NCBI RefSeq assembly: GCF_000835495.1 | Contig: NW_015622544.1 | Coordinates: 2,322,855-2,386,854, forward strand | Direction: 5' to 3' | Length of the DNA stretch: 64,000 bases | Source of the DNA: Cladophialophora immunda | Lineage: Eukaryota; Ascomycota; Eurotiomycetes; Chaetothyriales; Herpotrichiellaceae | Part shown: in pieces, positions 11,595 to 22,986 of the stretch | Numbering within the stretch: the stretch's first letter is position 1 | Layout: each line of letters starts with the position of its first letter | The notes under the pieces: generated by a model | Told to the model about the DNA's origin: nothing | The model's database searches: none | What the model saw: only the letters and a program-made list of their open reading frames with translations | Made by a program: the position numbers and the translations under genes

Positions 11595-13873
11595 TCACAT
11601 TGGAATGAGACCCAGAAAATTAAGTGTTTCTGCGATATTCGTGTCGGAGTATTCGTCTAGGAAATCGCGGTCTCTCTCTGTGAAGGCGTCGTGCGTTCCG
11701 GTGCGGACAGGCTCGAGAAAGCTCGGGATGTCTTCTGATTCCAGCCCACAGTCCACGTCACTGGGGACGATGAGCACACAACGCAACGCGGCGAGAGCCC
11801 GTTGGGCGGACCCCACCGACAGGGCCAGCGTCTCGAGCAAGCGGGCGATTTCGACGAAAACCTTCTGTAGTTCGGTTTGGTCGAGCCAGGTCGACTGGTC
11901 AATGTGATCTTGTTTGAGGTGGAAGATACAATCGACCAGCGAACAGGTCAAGAAATACCCGATCGGCCGCATGCAGAGAAAGTGCTTCATGTAGCTGGCG
12001 ATGGCTGCCACAATATCCTTGCAGATGCTAAAGCACGATCGTTGCCGCTCGACATCGCCCCGGGCGGACGAGACTCGCGTCTGCCGGATTATCAACCGTA
12101 GAGATTGGTGCCACTTCATCTTTTCCATCAGTACAGCTCGAACGCCGTGGCAATCGGGGCCTCACTCACCAAGAATGTTTGCAGTTTCTGACGCATGTCG
12201 GATTCGGTCGCCCCATTAGCCATACATTCTTGGACTTGATCGGTCTCCCACAGCAGACTCGGCGCAAGCTCACGATACCCGATCATCACTCTGGCGTCGG
12301 CGACTTGCACTTCGGACCATTTCCCGGTGAACCTGGCGTTGGGCGCCAGGAAGTCGGACCAGATGGACGTCCATAGTCTCGTGTAGCTGATCATGCCTTC
12401 TATATAGTCGAGCTTCGCGTCGTCGATTTCGGACTCGCCACATATCCGGAGAGTGTCCTCCACATTGACGTCCGCGGGGCGCAGGAGATAAGGAGCGCCG
12501 CATTTGTAGTGTACCCGCTTCTCCAGGAAGTACAGAACCCACCACAAACACCTGTTTGAGACGATGTCGTCTGGCTCTGGTCTCCAGCGGTTCTTATCGT
12601 TCAGGCCGATGCTCAACGCCCCTTGCAGTGCTCGAATGGTGTGTATTGCGGCCGTGCGGAGCCTCTCAGCTTCCATCATACTGCCAGCAGCCATCACATG
12701 GTAGACGACAAGCCCGACAGAGTCTCCAACCATGTCTTCGAATGTCTCCATTAGCCGTTTGCCCAGGAGAAACCAGTATTGGCCGGTATTTGGATCGATC
12801 GAGCTGTTGGTTGGCATGACAGTCTCGGCATTGGAGAGGATATTGCAGAGGATCGCGAAAGTGGTACAATGTTGCTCGGGGATGTGTATCGTCACTCGGC
12901 GCTCGCCGTATGAAACCGAATGCAGGGCTATGGCGATTCGTTTCTTCAGTTTGGAGTGGCGGAAGAAGGGAACCCAATCGCCAAATTCGCGGAGATAAAG
13001 ATCGATTTGACGGCGCAGGTGCGCAGGCGAAGGTAAGGTCAGCGTAAACCTCTTGCCGCTGTTCAGAAAGCTCGAGTCCCTCACTAGGGAGTCCGGAAGG
13101 ATAGTGCCTCTGATCGTGCTGATCTTATTTGCAATAGCATCCGGGCTCGCCCACAAGTTTGAGGGATTGAATGTGTCTGTGCAAGGCGAGCACGATGCGA
13201 ATTTGTCCTCGTCTGGGGGTAACGTCGTTTGGTCCTCCAACGGGTAGAGATAGTCCGACTGCGGTTGAGCATCATTCATCGCGGGATCGGATCGATATTG
13301 TTGCAAGGAGTCGTTCTCCTAGACTTCTAAGAGCAAGGACGACATGGGCAATGGTATATTGACCTACATTGTTGGCTTTGGAGAGAAGATCAACGTCGCG
13401 ACGAAGCCTTCGTATCTCTTCTTTGAGAGCTGCATTGTCTTCCTTCTGGGGCGCCATCGTCTGATGAGTCCCTGTGAAGAGGGTCTGTCGTGCCAGAGTG
13501 TCGCTATTCGACACGGTTAAGGCCGGGCTTCCATCCAGAGAATGGTGATGTGAGAGTGCTTACGAGGCCCTGGGTTTCAACCTCGGACGCTTTGGTGCGA
13601 CATGTTGGTCTGTGTCGTTTTCCGTCGACTTGCACTCGACGTCACGGGCGCGACAGCTGGGACAAGGTCGATCTTCGGTGCACTAATCTTGCGGTCAGCA
13701 TACGGAGGCATGAAAGAAAGCTGCAGAGAGGTCTACCTTGGTCTTTCGCCTTTGACATTCAACGCTAGTAAAATTGATCGAGGTTAGACGAGCTAGGCCC
13801 TTACCAAAAACCCCGTTCCGGCTTACCAGGCTCTGGACGCATATGGCCGGCGCTTGGCACTCGAATGTGGCAT
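11595..13873 (-). CDS. Zn2Cys6 transcription factor, probable cluster regulator
   Basis: 667 aa from six exons: 13873-13827, 13764-13737, 13682-13564, 13503-13368, 13318-12170, 12119-11595. The zinc cluster is complete only after splicing and is split over three exons: RACVECQRRKTKC then TEDRPCPSCRARDVEC, giving C-x2-C-x6-C-x5-C-x2-C-x6-C. A coiled coil (ALKEEIRRLRRDVDLL) follows near residue 90, then a fungal_trans middle region (YWFLLGKRL, WWVLYFLEKR). Unspliced DNA shows a stop overlapping a new ATG near 12128. That is a 50-nt intron (12120-12169; GTGAGT donor, TACTGAT branch), not a frameshift. It ends 188 bp from the convergent BVMO and sits mid-cluster, so a pathway-specific role is likely. 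Confidence 0.92.
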
Positions 13874-14332
13874 TTGAGAGGTCTGCAAGTCTGACATTGT
13901 CCGTTGTTTGCTGCTTGTGATGGAAAGGGCACTTTAAGGCCGTCAAATTGCAAAGAGGGAGGGAATGTACCTGGGGTTTTAAGGGGTCAAGAAATCCGGG
14001 GGGATTGCGGGGTCAAGATCGAGAGACCCTCGGCTAGGCCCCTTGTGACCTTCCAACTTCAATGGATGCAGAAGTCTAGCTTGAAGATCATAAGTCTACT
14101 CATGGCTGAAGCCTAGAACGCGTGTTATTGGGTATATCATATTCCTAGTAAGTAGAAGAGAGGAGAGAAGCGGGGGTGAGCAAGGTTCAATGCACCCAGG
14201 AACCCGTGCCATCGGCTTCGCTACTCATCAATCATCTCTCTTGCGGATACAGTGCTCTATAGGTCCTCAAAAAGCGGGTTATAAATGGTGGTGACTGTCA
14301 GCATTTGCTTTGCTCAGCCTGATATCTATGTG
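13874..14332. other. Intergenic, promoter of the Zn2Cys6 regulator
   Basis: 459 bp between SDR 2 and the regulator (both minus strand). No gene seen. Confidence 0.5.
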
Positions 14333-15417
14333 CTACTTTCTGACAGCCTGCTCCTCTCCTGGCGCCAGCAACGACTTTAGACCACCCGTCATCAACCACT
14401 TTGACCCTTCATTGCTGAAGGGGAGACCTGGTCGATAGAAGATTTCCTTTCCACTGCATTCCGCGACTTCGCCAGTTACACCACGATCTTCCACGAATCC
14501 AAGCACAGCTTTGACGATCGTCGCCGCCGGGGTGATATACTGTTCTGGTACCCTCTTGACCAAATCCGGATTCACCAGTCCTGTAGCAACGAGAGCTGGG
14601 CAAATGGAATTAACCGTAATGCGCTCGCCACGCCTTTGGAGTCTGTAGGCTAGTGACCGAGTGAGTCCAATGACCTATTCCGTCTCAGTCAGCTTACAAC
14701 CTTCCAAAGTCGGACGTGAAAGGCATCGACCCACCCCATGTTTCGACGCTCCGTAGACTGAAACACCGGGAGCGGCGTAGATGCCCGCGATACTGCTAGT
14801 CATCACGAGGCTCCCTTCCTTGGACTCGTTTTTACGGAAGAAGTGAAGAGCTAGATAGCTGGTATACACGACTCCCCGGAGGCAGACGTCCATAACCAAC
14901 GTATCTGGTTCCGGGGGTGCACCGTCGTCCCGTTCCTCCGCCGGTTCAATGATGTCCGTCCGGTCAGAGATTCCCTGGTAGTTTCCAATGTCAGCCAAGA
15001 TGTCCGAGTACAGGTGCTTAGCAGGGATTGTACAGCGTTGGCAAACACTAGCAATATATCAGCGAGGCCTCTACAACGGGAGATAGGCAACCCACCAAGG
15101 TCGAGCCTGTTCCATCGTCTCCAAGTCGCCGTAAATGCCTGAGCTTGTTCTTCATAACTGGTCACATTTGCTTCAAGGAACATGACCTGGGCGCCCAATC
15201 GTTTTGCTACCTGTTCTCCGGCGCTGCCATCTTTGTCTACGATGGTAACCCCCCATCCTCGATCGACAAGGCTCTCGACAACTGCCAGACCCATTCCGGA
15301 AGCTAGAAGGAATCTCCACAGTTAGCGGGTGCCTGTGCAAAAGTCGGCTTTCGAAGAACTCGTGACCCGTACGCACTCACCGCCACCAGTTACCAAAGCA
15401 ACTCGAGATGTCGGCAT
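14333..15417 (-). CDS. Short-chain dehydrogenase/reductase (SDR 2)
   Basis: 279 aa from five exons: 15417-15381, 15302-15096, 15047-15034, 14974-14735, 14674-14333. The third exon is only 14 nt and encodes VFANA, part of the NAG motif that the next exon completes. Cofactor motif TGGASGMG starts at residue 10. The active site is Ser in MTSSIAG and YGASK. Predicted NAD(P)-dependent alcohol dehydrogenase or ketoreductase, substrate unknown. Divergent from the P450, with which it shares an 804-bp promoter region. Confidence 0.9.
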
Positions 15418-16221
15418 TATCGAAAGCGTGATCTCACAACTTGGATTCTGCGGCTTGAAAGTCTTGCCAAGAACAGACTCCTGAAAGATGTGCAAAGGAA
15501 AAGCGTCATGTGGCAGATGGCACTCATATTGTTAGAGAAGATGCGCTGGATGAGATACGGCGGCGCTGCAAACTTGCTTGGTATGATCACGAATCAAACG
15601 TGACGCCCTGCAAGCTTCCGAAAGAAAATTGGCCTATGAACAGACTCCGGAGGATAACTCGTGCCGATCACCTAGGCTACATTGTTTATTGGGCGCGGAA
15701 AGGACAAGTTCTATATCGGACCATCGGAACGCCCTTGTAAGATAGCACTACCGAGGTGTCAGGACGTAAGAATCGTACCTCGATGGGGATGACACGAGTG
15801 GTATAGTCGTATGAATTTCACCTCAGAGGAGTTCTTGGTCCAAATGCGTAGGATTAAGTTATCATACCATCGACTCCTTGTGTCCTCCCATTCGATACAC
15901 AATCTGATTTGGATTTTGTTGTATTCGACGATATCTTCCACATTCCACATCTATCACCGCGATGTCTGACTACTTGAGTAATATACATGTTACTCCCGCA
16001 ATGGCTATCGTCGCCGGTACAGGAACTGGTTTGGTGAGATCCTTGACTCAAACTCGTGATATGCCACTTAACGAGTTGCCAGGTTCGGCACATGGTCTAC
16101 AATCGATATGAGCCGACAATACGGTAGGGGCATACCGTTCTCTCACAAGACCAATGCTTTCCAGGCTTGAATGATAACGTCGTATCGGGATAGGAGTTTC
16201 ACCCGCGACCTTCTGGGGACG
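15418..16221. other. Bidirectional promoter region, SDR 2 / P450
   Basis: 804 bp between divergent starts. Contains CGGACC and CGGAAC close together near 15719-15730. No coding frame of note. Confidence 0.45.
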
Positions 16222-18205
16222 ATGGCTATCTTCACCGTGTTTGCCATTCTAGGCTCTCAAAGCTCCAAGTCAAGCGTGGTTACGATCCTCACTTTTCCAC
16301 TTGTTGAACTCGGTGCACTGGGGTAGGTTGAAGGTCGAAATTCCCATGGGTCTGCAGTTGGTGATGGTTGGCTCCAGACTCAGTATTTCGCTATATCGCC
16401 TTTTCTTCCATCCGCTAAGGCGATTCCCGGGGCCATGGTCCGCGAAATTAACAAAATGGACCGGTGCATATTGGGCCTCGACCGGCAAGCTCCACGAAAT
16501 CATTCCAGCGCTTCATGACAAGGTGCCGAGCCCCCTACCCCTTGCGTCGATGGCTTGAGCCTGCTAACTGATGACTCTTTTCGACAGTACGGTGACATAG
16601 TCCGGATTGGGCCGAATGAGTTGTCCTTCGGAGACGTCAATTCTATCAAATACTTACATGGGCCTCAAGGCTCCAGGCTACCCAAAGGACCGTATCATGA
16701 CGGATCCGTCTATGGCTCTTCGGGGGTCGCCATGCCGAATACTCGCGATTGGCACGACCACAAAGTCCGCCGGCGCATGTGGGATCACGGTTTCACCCAA
16801 AACCAGCTCAAGTCTTATGAACCCCGTGTGATAGCGCTTCTGGATGTTCTCTGTGGTCGATTGAAAGAGTTCGATGGTAGGTGATGAGCCAATTTCGACC
16901 GGAAATGGACTCACAGACGCACAGGACAAGTCATCGATCTGGGATCCTGGCTCGACTACGTCACGTTTGACGTGATGGGTGACTTGGCTTTCAGCAAATC
17001 GTTCGGCCTCCTCAATGACGGTACCTTGTCCACACCCCGCCACGGCACCCTTCGATCTCAAACATTGACGTTGGTGCAGATGGGCCGCGCTACTATTCAA
17101 AGGCTATCAGAAGTGGCCTCCGACTTAGAAACATTATCTCGAATGTCCCATGGATGTCTCCGGTCGCCTATCTCCTACCGATGAATAAAGACTTCAAGGA
17201 ATACGCCGGGCGATTCAAGGCACTGTCCAAGCAATCCTACAAGGAGAGGCGGGCTAAAGGCACTGAGCCAAACGACATCTTCACACATATCCTTGCTGGA
17301 AATAAGGACGGAGTGTGAGTCTTCACACCAAGCTGCACGGCTCCGATCGTGCTGACTCCTCACCGACAGTAAAACGAAAGAACGTGATGTCGAAGCAGAC
17401 GCCCCTATTTTGATCATCGCCGGAAGCGATACGAGCTCAATCACCTCGACGTATGTTGGCAGTCTGTACATCATTTTTGATCTGCTCACAGTCCATGCAG
17501 ATTGATTTTCTACTTTATTACTCGGGACAGCTTGGTTTATTCGAGGCTCCGGGATGAAGTTGACAATACTTTGAAAGGAAAGACCGTTGCTTCGAGCTTG
17601 CTAAGTACGAGACTATCCCAGGCGCAGCAGTTTCTGTGAATACTAACGACTGATAGCACCCGAGAAGTGCCCCTATCTGAACGGAGTTATCTATGAGGCA
17701 CTCCGTATCTGGCCACCTGGGCCCAACAATCAACAACGTCGTACTCTGGATCGCGTATGGCACGAGGTTGACGGGTTGATGATTCCTCCCCAGACACAGG
17801 CAAGTTGAACAGATACATTTATTGCCGTTCGGAGACAGTATAATAACAAGGGTCTCCTAGGTGGGAACACATGTCTTGACGGTGCAAAGAAGTCCCAAGA
17901 ACTTCACCAACCCGCTGGAATTCGTCCCAGAGCGATGGGACGACACGCACCGCGATCCGACCTGGAAGCACAATCCCCAGGCGTGGATACCGTTCCAGAC
18001 TGGGGCTTATGCCTGTGCAGGGAAGCAACTTGCGTTGAGTGAGTTACGGCTTCTCGTTGCCGCGATTGTACAGAACTTCGACGTCATCATGCCCGACGAC
18101 TTTGACCACGAGGCCTTCGAGGACAGCATCAAGAGTTTCCAGTCATTGATTATGGGCCCGCTTCCGCTGCTTGTCAAATCGCGTGCCGCAGTTGGGGAGA
18201 AATGA
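16222..18205 (+). CDS. Cytochrome P450 monooxygenase (P450 A)
   Basis: 510 aa from nine exons: 16222-16322, 16384-16522, 16588-16876, 16925-17020, 17080-17314, 17370-17450, 17501-17604, 17657-17799, 17861-18205. Motifs in order: hydrophobic N-terminus then [11 protein letters not shown]-helix AGSDTS; ExxR as EALR; PERW; heme loop [11 protein letters not shown] with Cys as ligand. Last intron starts with GC, not GT (17800-17860). The first exon is the least certain part; if intron 1 is not spliced, translation could begin at ATG 16346, giving a shorter N-terminus. Microsomal membrane protein that would hydroxylate a substrate upstream of the SDRs. It shares no close pattern with the second P450 at 38.5 kb. 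Confidence 0.9.
17800..17860 (+). other. GC-AG intron in P450 A
   Basis: The donor reads CAG/GCAAGT and the acceptor CTAG. Only this junction keeps the frame from PPQTQ to VGTHV; the nearest GT (17804) would put the heme-loop exon out of frame. GC donors with a strong GCAAGT context are the known minor class of U2 introns. Confidence 0.8.
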
Positions 18206-19099
18206 ATGAATCTCACAAGCAAGACTGAACAATCTATCGGGATCATCGAGTCTAAATTGCCTGCTCAATCTAGCATCCACAGTGTTCTGAGTAAACGGTG
18301 CTCAGGCGAAGGAAACAAGAGATAGGAGAAGTCAGACTGCAAGAATCTCGAAGGATGTTCACTATAGATAACACAAAACGTATCTCTTCATATTGAGCAC
18401 GTTTCTTCACACATTCGGATCCCAGCAACCTTTGGTTTTAGGCTGGTCCACCATGCCTCTCTGCGTCCATGTCTGCCTGCCGCCACCTCTCAAAATTTTG
18501 ATTCTATAGCCTGAGCATGTCTTTTCACATGGCATGGACATTGGAGAGGTTGGACAGTGGACTACATGAGAACATCATCCGGCACGAGTCAAGGCTGATT
18601 GTACTCGGTATTTCATCCAGAGCGCCAGCCTGTTACGTATCATGTCTGATCGTGCAAGGCTGACGCCCTATTCTAATTAAGCGGCGGCGGTCCGTGCCGG
18701 AAACAAATAGCTTTCGGAATGAATCCCCGCATCGGAACGACATGCCCTCTCTGATTGGCTTATATTTCCGGGCCTCGGCACTGAGGGACGGGTAGCATTT
18801 CATTGCTGCAGACGCCGAGCATGGCACACTGTGGGTTAGACGGCGTCACCATCTCTTTTGTGCTTGAGATGTGATTCTGGGCGGAAGAACCAGTCCCTTG
18901 CAGTCGAGCAGCGAGATTTTGGCAGATGGTCTAATCAGCTGTATCTGGCAGAGCTTGAATGAAAGGGTCAAGGAGGTATATAACGCAATTCGGAGCCCCC
19001 AAGATCCAGTCTCGCATTGACTCGCCTCTGCACTGATGTCTGTCAGTCACAGAGCCAACAGCTCCTGTCTCGCCAATAAAGACGATTCTAGAATCCATC
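18206..19099. other. Intergenic, 0.9 kb
   Basis: Between P450 A and the monooxygenase relic. No gene seen. It carries three CGGAA copies near 18698-18738. Confidence 0.45.
18698..18738 (+). promoter_or_regulatory. Triple CGGAA direct repeat
   Basis: CGGAAA at 18698, CGGAAT at 18715 and CGGAAC at 18733, spaced 17 and 18 bp. It lies 360 bp before the broken monooxygenase relic, so may be a leftover promoter of the once-intact gene. Low information content; may be chance. Confidence 0.25.
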
Positions 19100-19420
19100 A
19101 TGGGCGAGCCCGCCGCAGGCTGTAATACATTGAATTTAGCAGTGGACCAAAAGATTGGTGTAAATCGAAGCCTCGAGTCACGGAGCTGTGCCGAAGCGCA
19201 ATACATCGTCTCTCGGGATCACGTCCACAAGAAACGTCCAATCCGTATTATCTGTATCGGTGTGGGTATCGCAGGAATTGCGGCCGCAAATAAGTATAAG
19301 CGACGACTCAGTGAGGTCGTGTTCAAGATTGACGAGAAGAGCCACGAGGTGGGTGGTACCTAGCTAGAGATTCAATATCCCAGATGTCCTTGCGATATAC
19401 CTGCGCACGGCGATACCTAG
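19100..19420 (+). pseudogene. Relic of a flavin monooxygenase (BVMO-like) N-terminus
   Basis: From ATG 19100 the frame runs to an FAD motif (IICIGVGIAGIAA) and then VGGT, where a TAG at 19361 stands exactly where the family has Trp of GGTW. Reading on past it gives LEIQYPRCPCDIPAHGDT, which matches the block after GGTWWENRYPG in the intact BVMO of this cluster (CACDIPAH). A second TAG follows at 19418 and nothing homologous continues beyond. The intact gene has an intron between YPG and CACD; the relic has none there. It is therefore a diverged paralogue, not a recent copy, now truncated and broken. Confidence 0.75.
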
Positions 19421-20047
19421 TCCTGGGAAGGAAATTCCGAGTGTTCACGATTGTTTGTTTCTTGGCCCCAACCCTTCATCTCCTGCGACGCAACAGGTTT
19501 TCTTGTCTCGGATATGGCCGAACGCTGCGAGAAGAGCTTGGAGAAGGCACCGCGGAGCATCTGACAGAGGGAGGGGTCGTCGATACATGACCAATAAGCG
19601 TAGTGGAAAGCACCGGATCAGTGTCAATCGAACATGCCGGTAAGAAGTGGTGGGTTGCAAAGCCATGTAGGTACCATACGCATAGTACACAGCATAGACG
19701 GCGCGAAACTCCATCCCACAATTCAATTGATTGCCGTGGAGTTTCACCGACCGAAATAAAGTTCTCACTTGGCCCTCTCTGGTCTGCCCCTTACACCATC
19801 TGGAAAACCCTGAGGGTTGAATCTATCTATATATTGTAGACCCGGAAACGAACACCTCTCACAATCTTGAACCGAGGCTCTCAGCAACATTTCATCAGGT
19901 GGATGGCTCTGCCCGTGTATGCTTGCCATAAGTGCAGTAATATTGAAACAAATATGTCCAGACACTAAAATCATATTAGAATCCCCGGCCACCTCTCCCC
20001 TACTTCCTTGGGCATCTGCAGAAGGATCAGGTAACGCTCGCTCAAGA
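19421..20047. other. Intergenic, 0.6 kb
   Basis: Between the relic and SDR 3. No further monooxygenase homology or gene seen. Confidence 0.45.
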
Positions 20048-21167
20048 ATGCAGCTTTTGAACGGGACCGCACTCGTGACCGGCGGTGGTATGGGACAATC
20101 CTTTGCGGCTCAGGTCGAGTAAGCACCACAGACTAACTTGCTCAGGTTCTGGGATAGGACGGGCTGTCGCACTGGCATGTGCCGCCAACGGATGTCGAGC
20201 GGTTGTAATTGCAGACGTCGACCACGACGCCCTTCAGGATGTCGAACGTGCCATTGTGGCCACATGCGAAAATGTCACGGTGCTTCCACTCCGAGTCGAT
20301 ATCAGCGAGCCGGACTCGGTGACCAGTATGGTCAGAAAGTCAACAGAGGCTTTTGGCAGGCTTGACTACGGTATGTATGACGTCCGTTCCCGGACCATAT
20401 AACGAGACAAGATAATGTCACGACGGACATGTTGTTCACGCCTGAAGCTAATAGATGTTGAATCCAGCGTTCAATGTCGCAGGGGTAAGTGAGAATGCCA
20501 TGGGGGTCAAAACTTCATATCTGGGTGCACTCCCATCCGGACTTGGGCTTTCTCGCTGACATCGGTTGGCCCGAAGATATCTGTCAAAGCTCGCGTCTCT
20601 GCCAGCAAGTATCCGATCGAGGAATACGACGACATCCAAGCTGTCAACGCACGAGGTCTTCTCCTTTGCGTGCAGGCGGAAATTCAAGCCATGGCGGAGC
20701 AGGAGCCCGCCGTCACGGTCAACACGCACAGTCCCGTCCGGGCACAGAGAGGGAGCATCGTCAACATCGCTTCAACGTGTTCTTTCTCCGTCATCCCAGA
20801 AATGCTTCCTTACGTCGTCTCCAAACATGCCGTGATTGGAATCACCAAAGCCGCGGGAATCGATCATGCAGCCGAGAGAATTCGGGTCAATGCCGTCTGC
20901 CCCGGGCTCGTGGAAACACCCATGATTGCCAGGAGAAGACAACAGCTATTGGATCGACAGATAGACAAATCCTCAGGCACTTCTCTTCTAGACGAGAGCA
21001 ACCCCACTGGTACGTGGAAACCTGCGGACATGTACAGCACTCCTATGGGCCGGTTGGCACAGCCAGACGAAGTGGCCGACACATGCATCTTTCTTGCCAG
21101 TTCCATGGCGAGTCATATCACAGCGACCTCTGTCACCATAGACGGGGGCCGGTCTGCGTCTTATTGA
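20048..21167 (+). CDS. Short-chain dehydrogenase/reductase (SDR 3)
   Basis: 290 aa from four exons: 20048-20087, 20146-20370, 20468-20484, 20577-21167. The third exon is 17 nt and supplies FNVAG. The cofactor motif TGGGSGIG spans the first junction. The active site is Ser in NIASTCSF and YVVSK. The C-terminus GRLAQPDEVADTCIFLAS and SVTIDGG is that of FabG/3-oxoacyl-reductase-type classical SDRs. Predicted NAD(P)-dependent ketone/alcohol oxidoreductase. Convergent with the MFS gene, 89 bp apart. Confidence 0.9.
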
Positions 21168-21256
21168 CCACCAATTGACACTCCTGTTGGCCTTTCTCCT
21201 CCAGCTGTGCTTTGTCCTCCCATCACGCTCGCTTCAGGCGTAAAAAAAAAGGGCAT

Positions 21257-22986
21257 CTACAAATTTTCGTTTTCATAGACCTCCTTCTCGGCCTTTATCA
21301 TGTCTTCCTGAGTCTCGACAATCAGGTCATCGCCAAACAGTCTCCCTATCTCCTCCAGGGGCTTCCCCTTCGTCTCCTTTGCGAGGAAAATGAAAAGAAC
21401 AAGGAAGACTGTTCCACACGCCAAAAACGTAAGGTAGAATTTCCATCCGATTGTTGAAAATGCGTAAATCGAAGCCCTGTGCACGAGAATCTCAATAACA
21501 ATTCCCTTTTTATCTCTCTCGCTTTGTAGAGATGAGGTGGCGGGGCCGCGGGGGTTGACTTACTCGACGTAGACCATGTCGATCAAATACAGCGTGGCAA
21601 TTCCAATGGCAGACCCTCTCGCCCGGAGATGAGCTGGCCATATCTCACTGATGTAGGTGAATGCAGCTCCTTCGACAAGGGCGCCATAAGAAAACATGAA
21701 AAGCCAGAAGACGGCAACGATAGCGCGCTGCGCCGCCAAATTGGTCGTCCCGGCATATGTGGCGATCAAACCCGTGGCAATCGCGAGCAAGACGAGCTGC
21801 GCAATGATTCCCATCACCATCATCCTCACCCGGCCGATCTTGTCGATGAAAAATGATCCGATAAAGTTGTCCACCATGCCTGATGTTGCATACCCTGAGG
21901 TCAAGCAAAGCTGAGCAACCGGTCCGAACCCAATCGATTCGTAGATGACAGGCCCGTACACCACGATCACGACGTTGCCCGCGGACTAGCAAGAGGTTAA
22001 CTTGGGGTGAACGAGATTGCCAGCCAAAGGTGTCATCACCTGTGCCATCAGCATTGTCATGATACAGAGCACCAGTCTCCACCGATATTGCTTCGCAGTC
22101 AGCATTTTCCACCAGGAGACCTCGTTGTTGCGTTCGAAGTCTATTTGGCGTGTGATCTGCTGCAGTTCCAGCCGCACAAAGTCATGCGATCTCGCATCAC
22201 CGGCCCTGCAATGGAGTTTGTTGAGGACGACCCCTGCTTCCGAGTGCCGGCCCTTCATTACGAGCCACCGCGGTGACTCCGGGACGAAGAAAACGAAAAC
22301 AAAGACCACCAGGGACGGAACGCAACACAGCGCAAAGGGGATTCGCCACTGGACACCGCCGGCCGGGACGAAGTAGAATGCAAGGCCAAGCCAGTTCGAA
22401 ATGACATAGCCGAGACAATTGAGGATTCCGACCAAGGCTACCATCAGACCTCGGTGGTGTGGCGGTGCAAGCTCCGACAAGCTGAGGCAGCAAACAGTGA
22501 TATATGCTCCTGAGGTCCAACCTGCCAGCGTTCTGAGCTCGGTCAGAGCCGAGTGTCGGCAACAGGAAGCCATAACGGGGCCATAACATGTACATACCTG
22601 AATACAAGCAACATTGCAATATGCACGCTCCCTGCGATTAAAGCGGAACACACCGTGGCTACGAAAGCCGTAACCAAAAGAGCTATTTTCCGTCCCCATC
22701 GATCCGCGATGTAGCTGGCATTAAAGGACCCAAAGAAGGCGCCGCCGAAATACACGCCGTTTATCGCGCCGATGAGGGCGGTGTCTTGAGAAGAAGCTGT
22801 GTCGAAGTGGAAATATTCGAGGAAGGTGGGCTGGCCCAGGGCGGTGCTCATGATGCCGGTCATCATGCCCGAGGCGGTGGCGCCGATGGCGATGACGGCG
22901 ACGACGGCATAGTTGTATAGATAGAGCTTCTCCTGGGCGACCACGCCAGAGTGTTCAGCCGTCTCGGACAGCGCTGCCTTGGACAT
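21257..22986 (-). CDS. MFS transporter, sugar porter type
   Basis: 507 aa from four exons: 22986-22598, 22532-22040, 21985-21564, 21476-21257. About 12 hydrophobic segments. Sugar-porter signatures: DRWGRK after TM2, PESPRWL after TM6, DKIGRVR after TM8, and the KETKGKPLEE end. Intron 2 (21986-22039) has a GTGATG donor and GTTAAC branch and joins MLMAQ to SAGNVV. Start is ATG 22986; the open codons before it have no ATG. Plasma-membrane import of a sugar or small organic compound is likely, but sugar porters in such clusters may carry other substrates or export. It closes the cluster. Confidence 0.92.

Noticed and set aside
12115..12175. Stop overlapping a new ATG in the Zn2Cys6 gene, looking like a frameshift or two genes
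   Set aside because: A 50-nt intron with GTGAGT donor, TACTGAT branch and AAG acceptor rejoins the frame, and all six exons sum to 668 codons.
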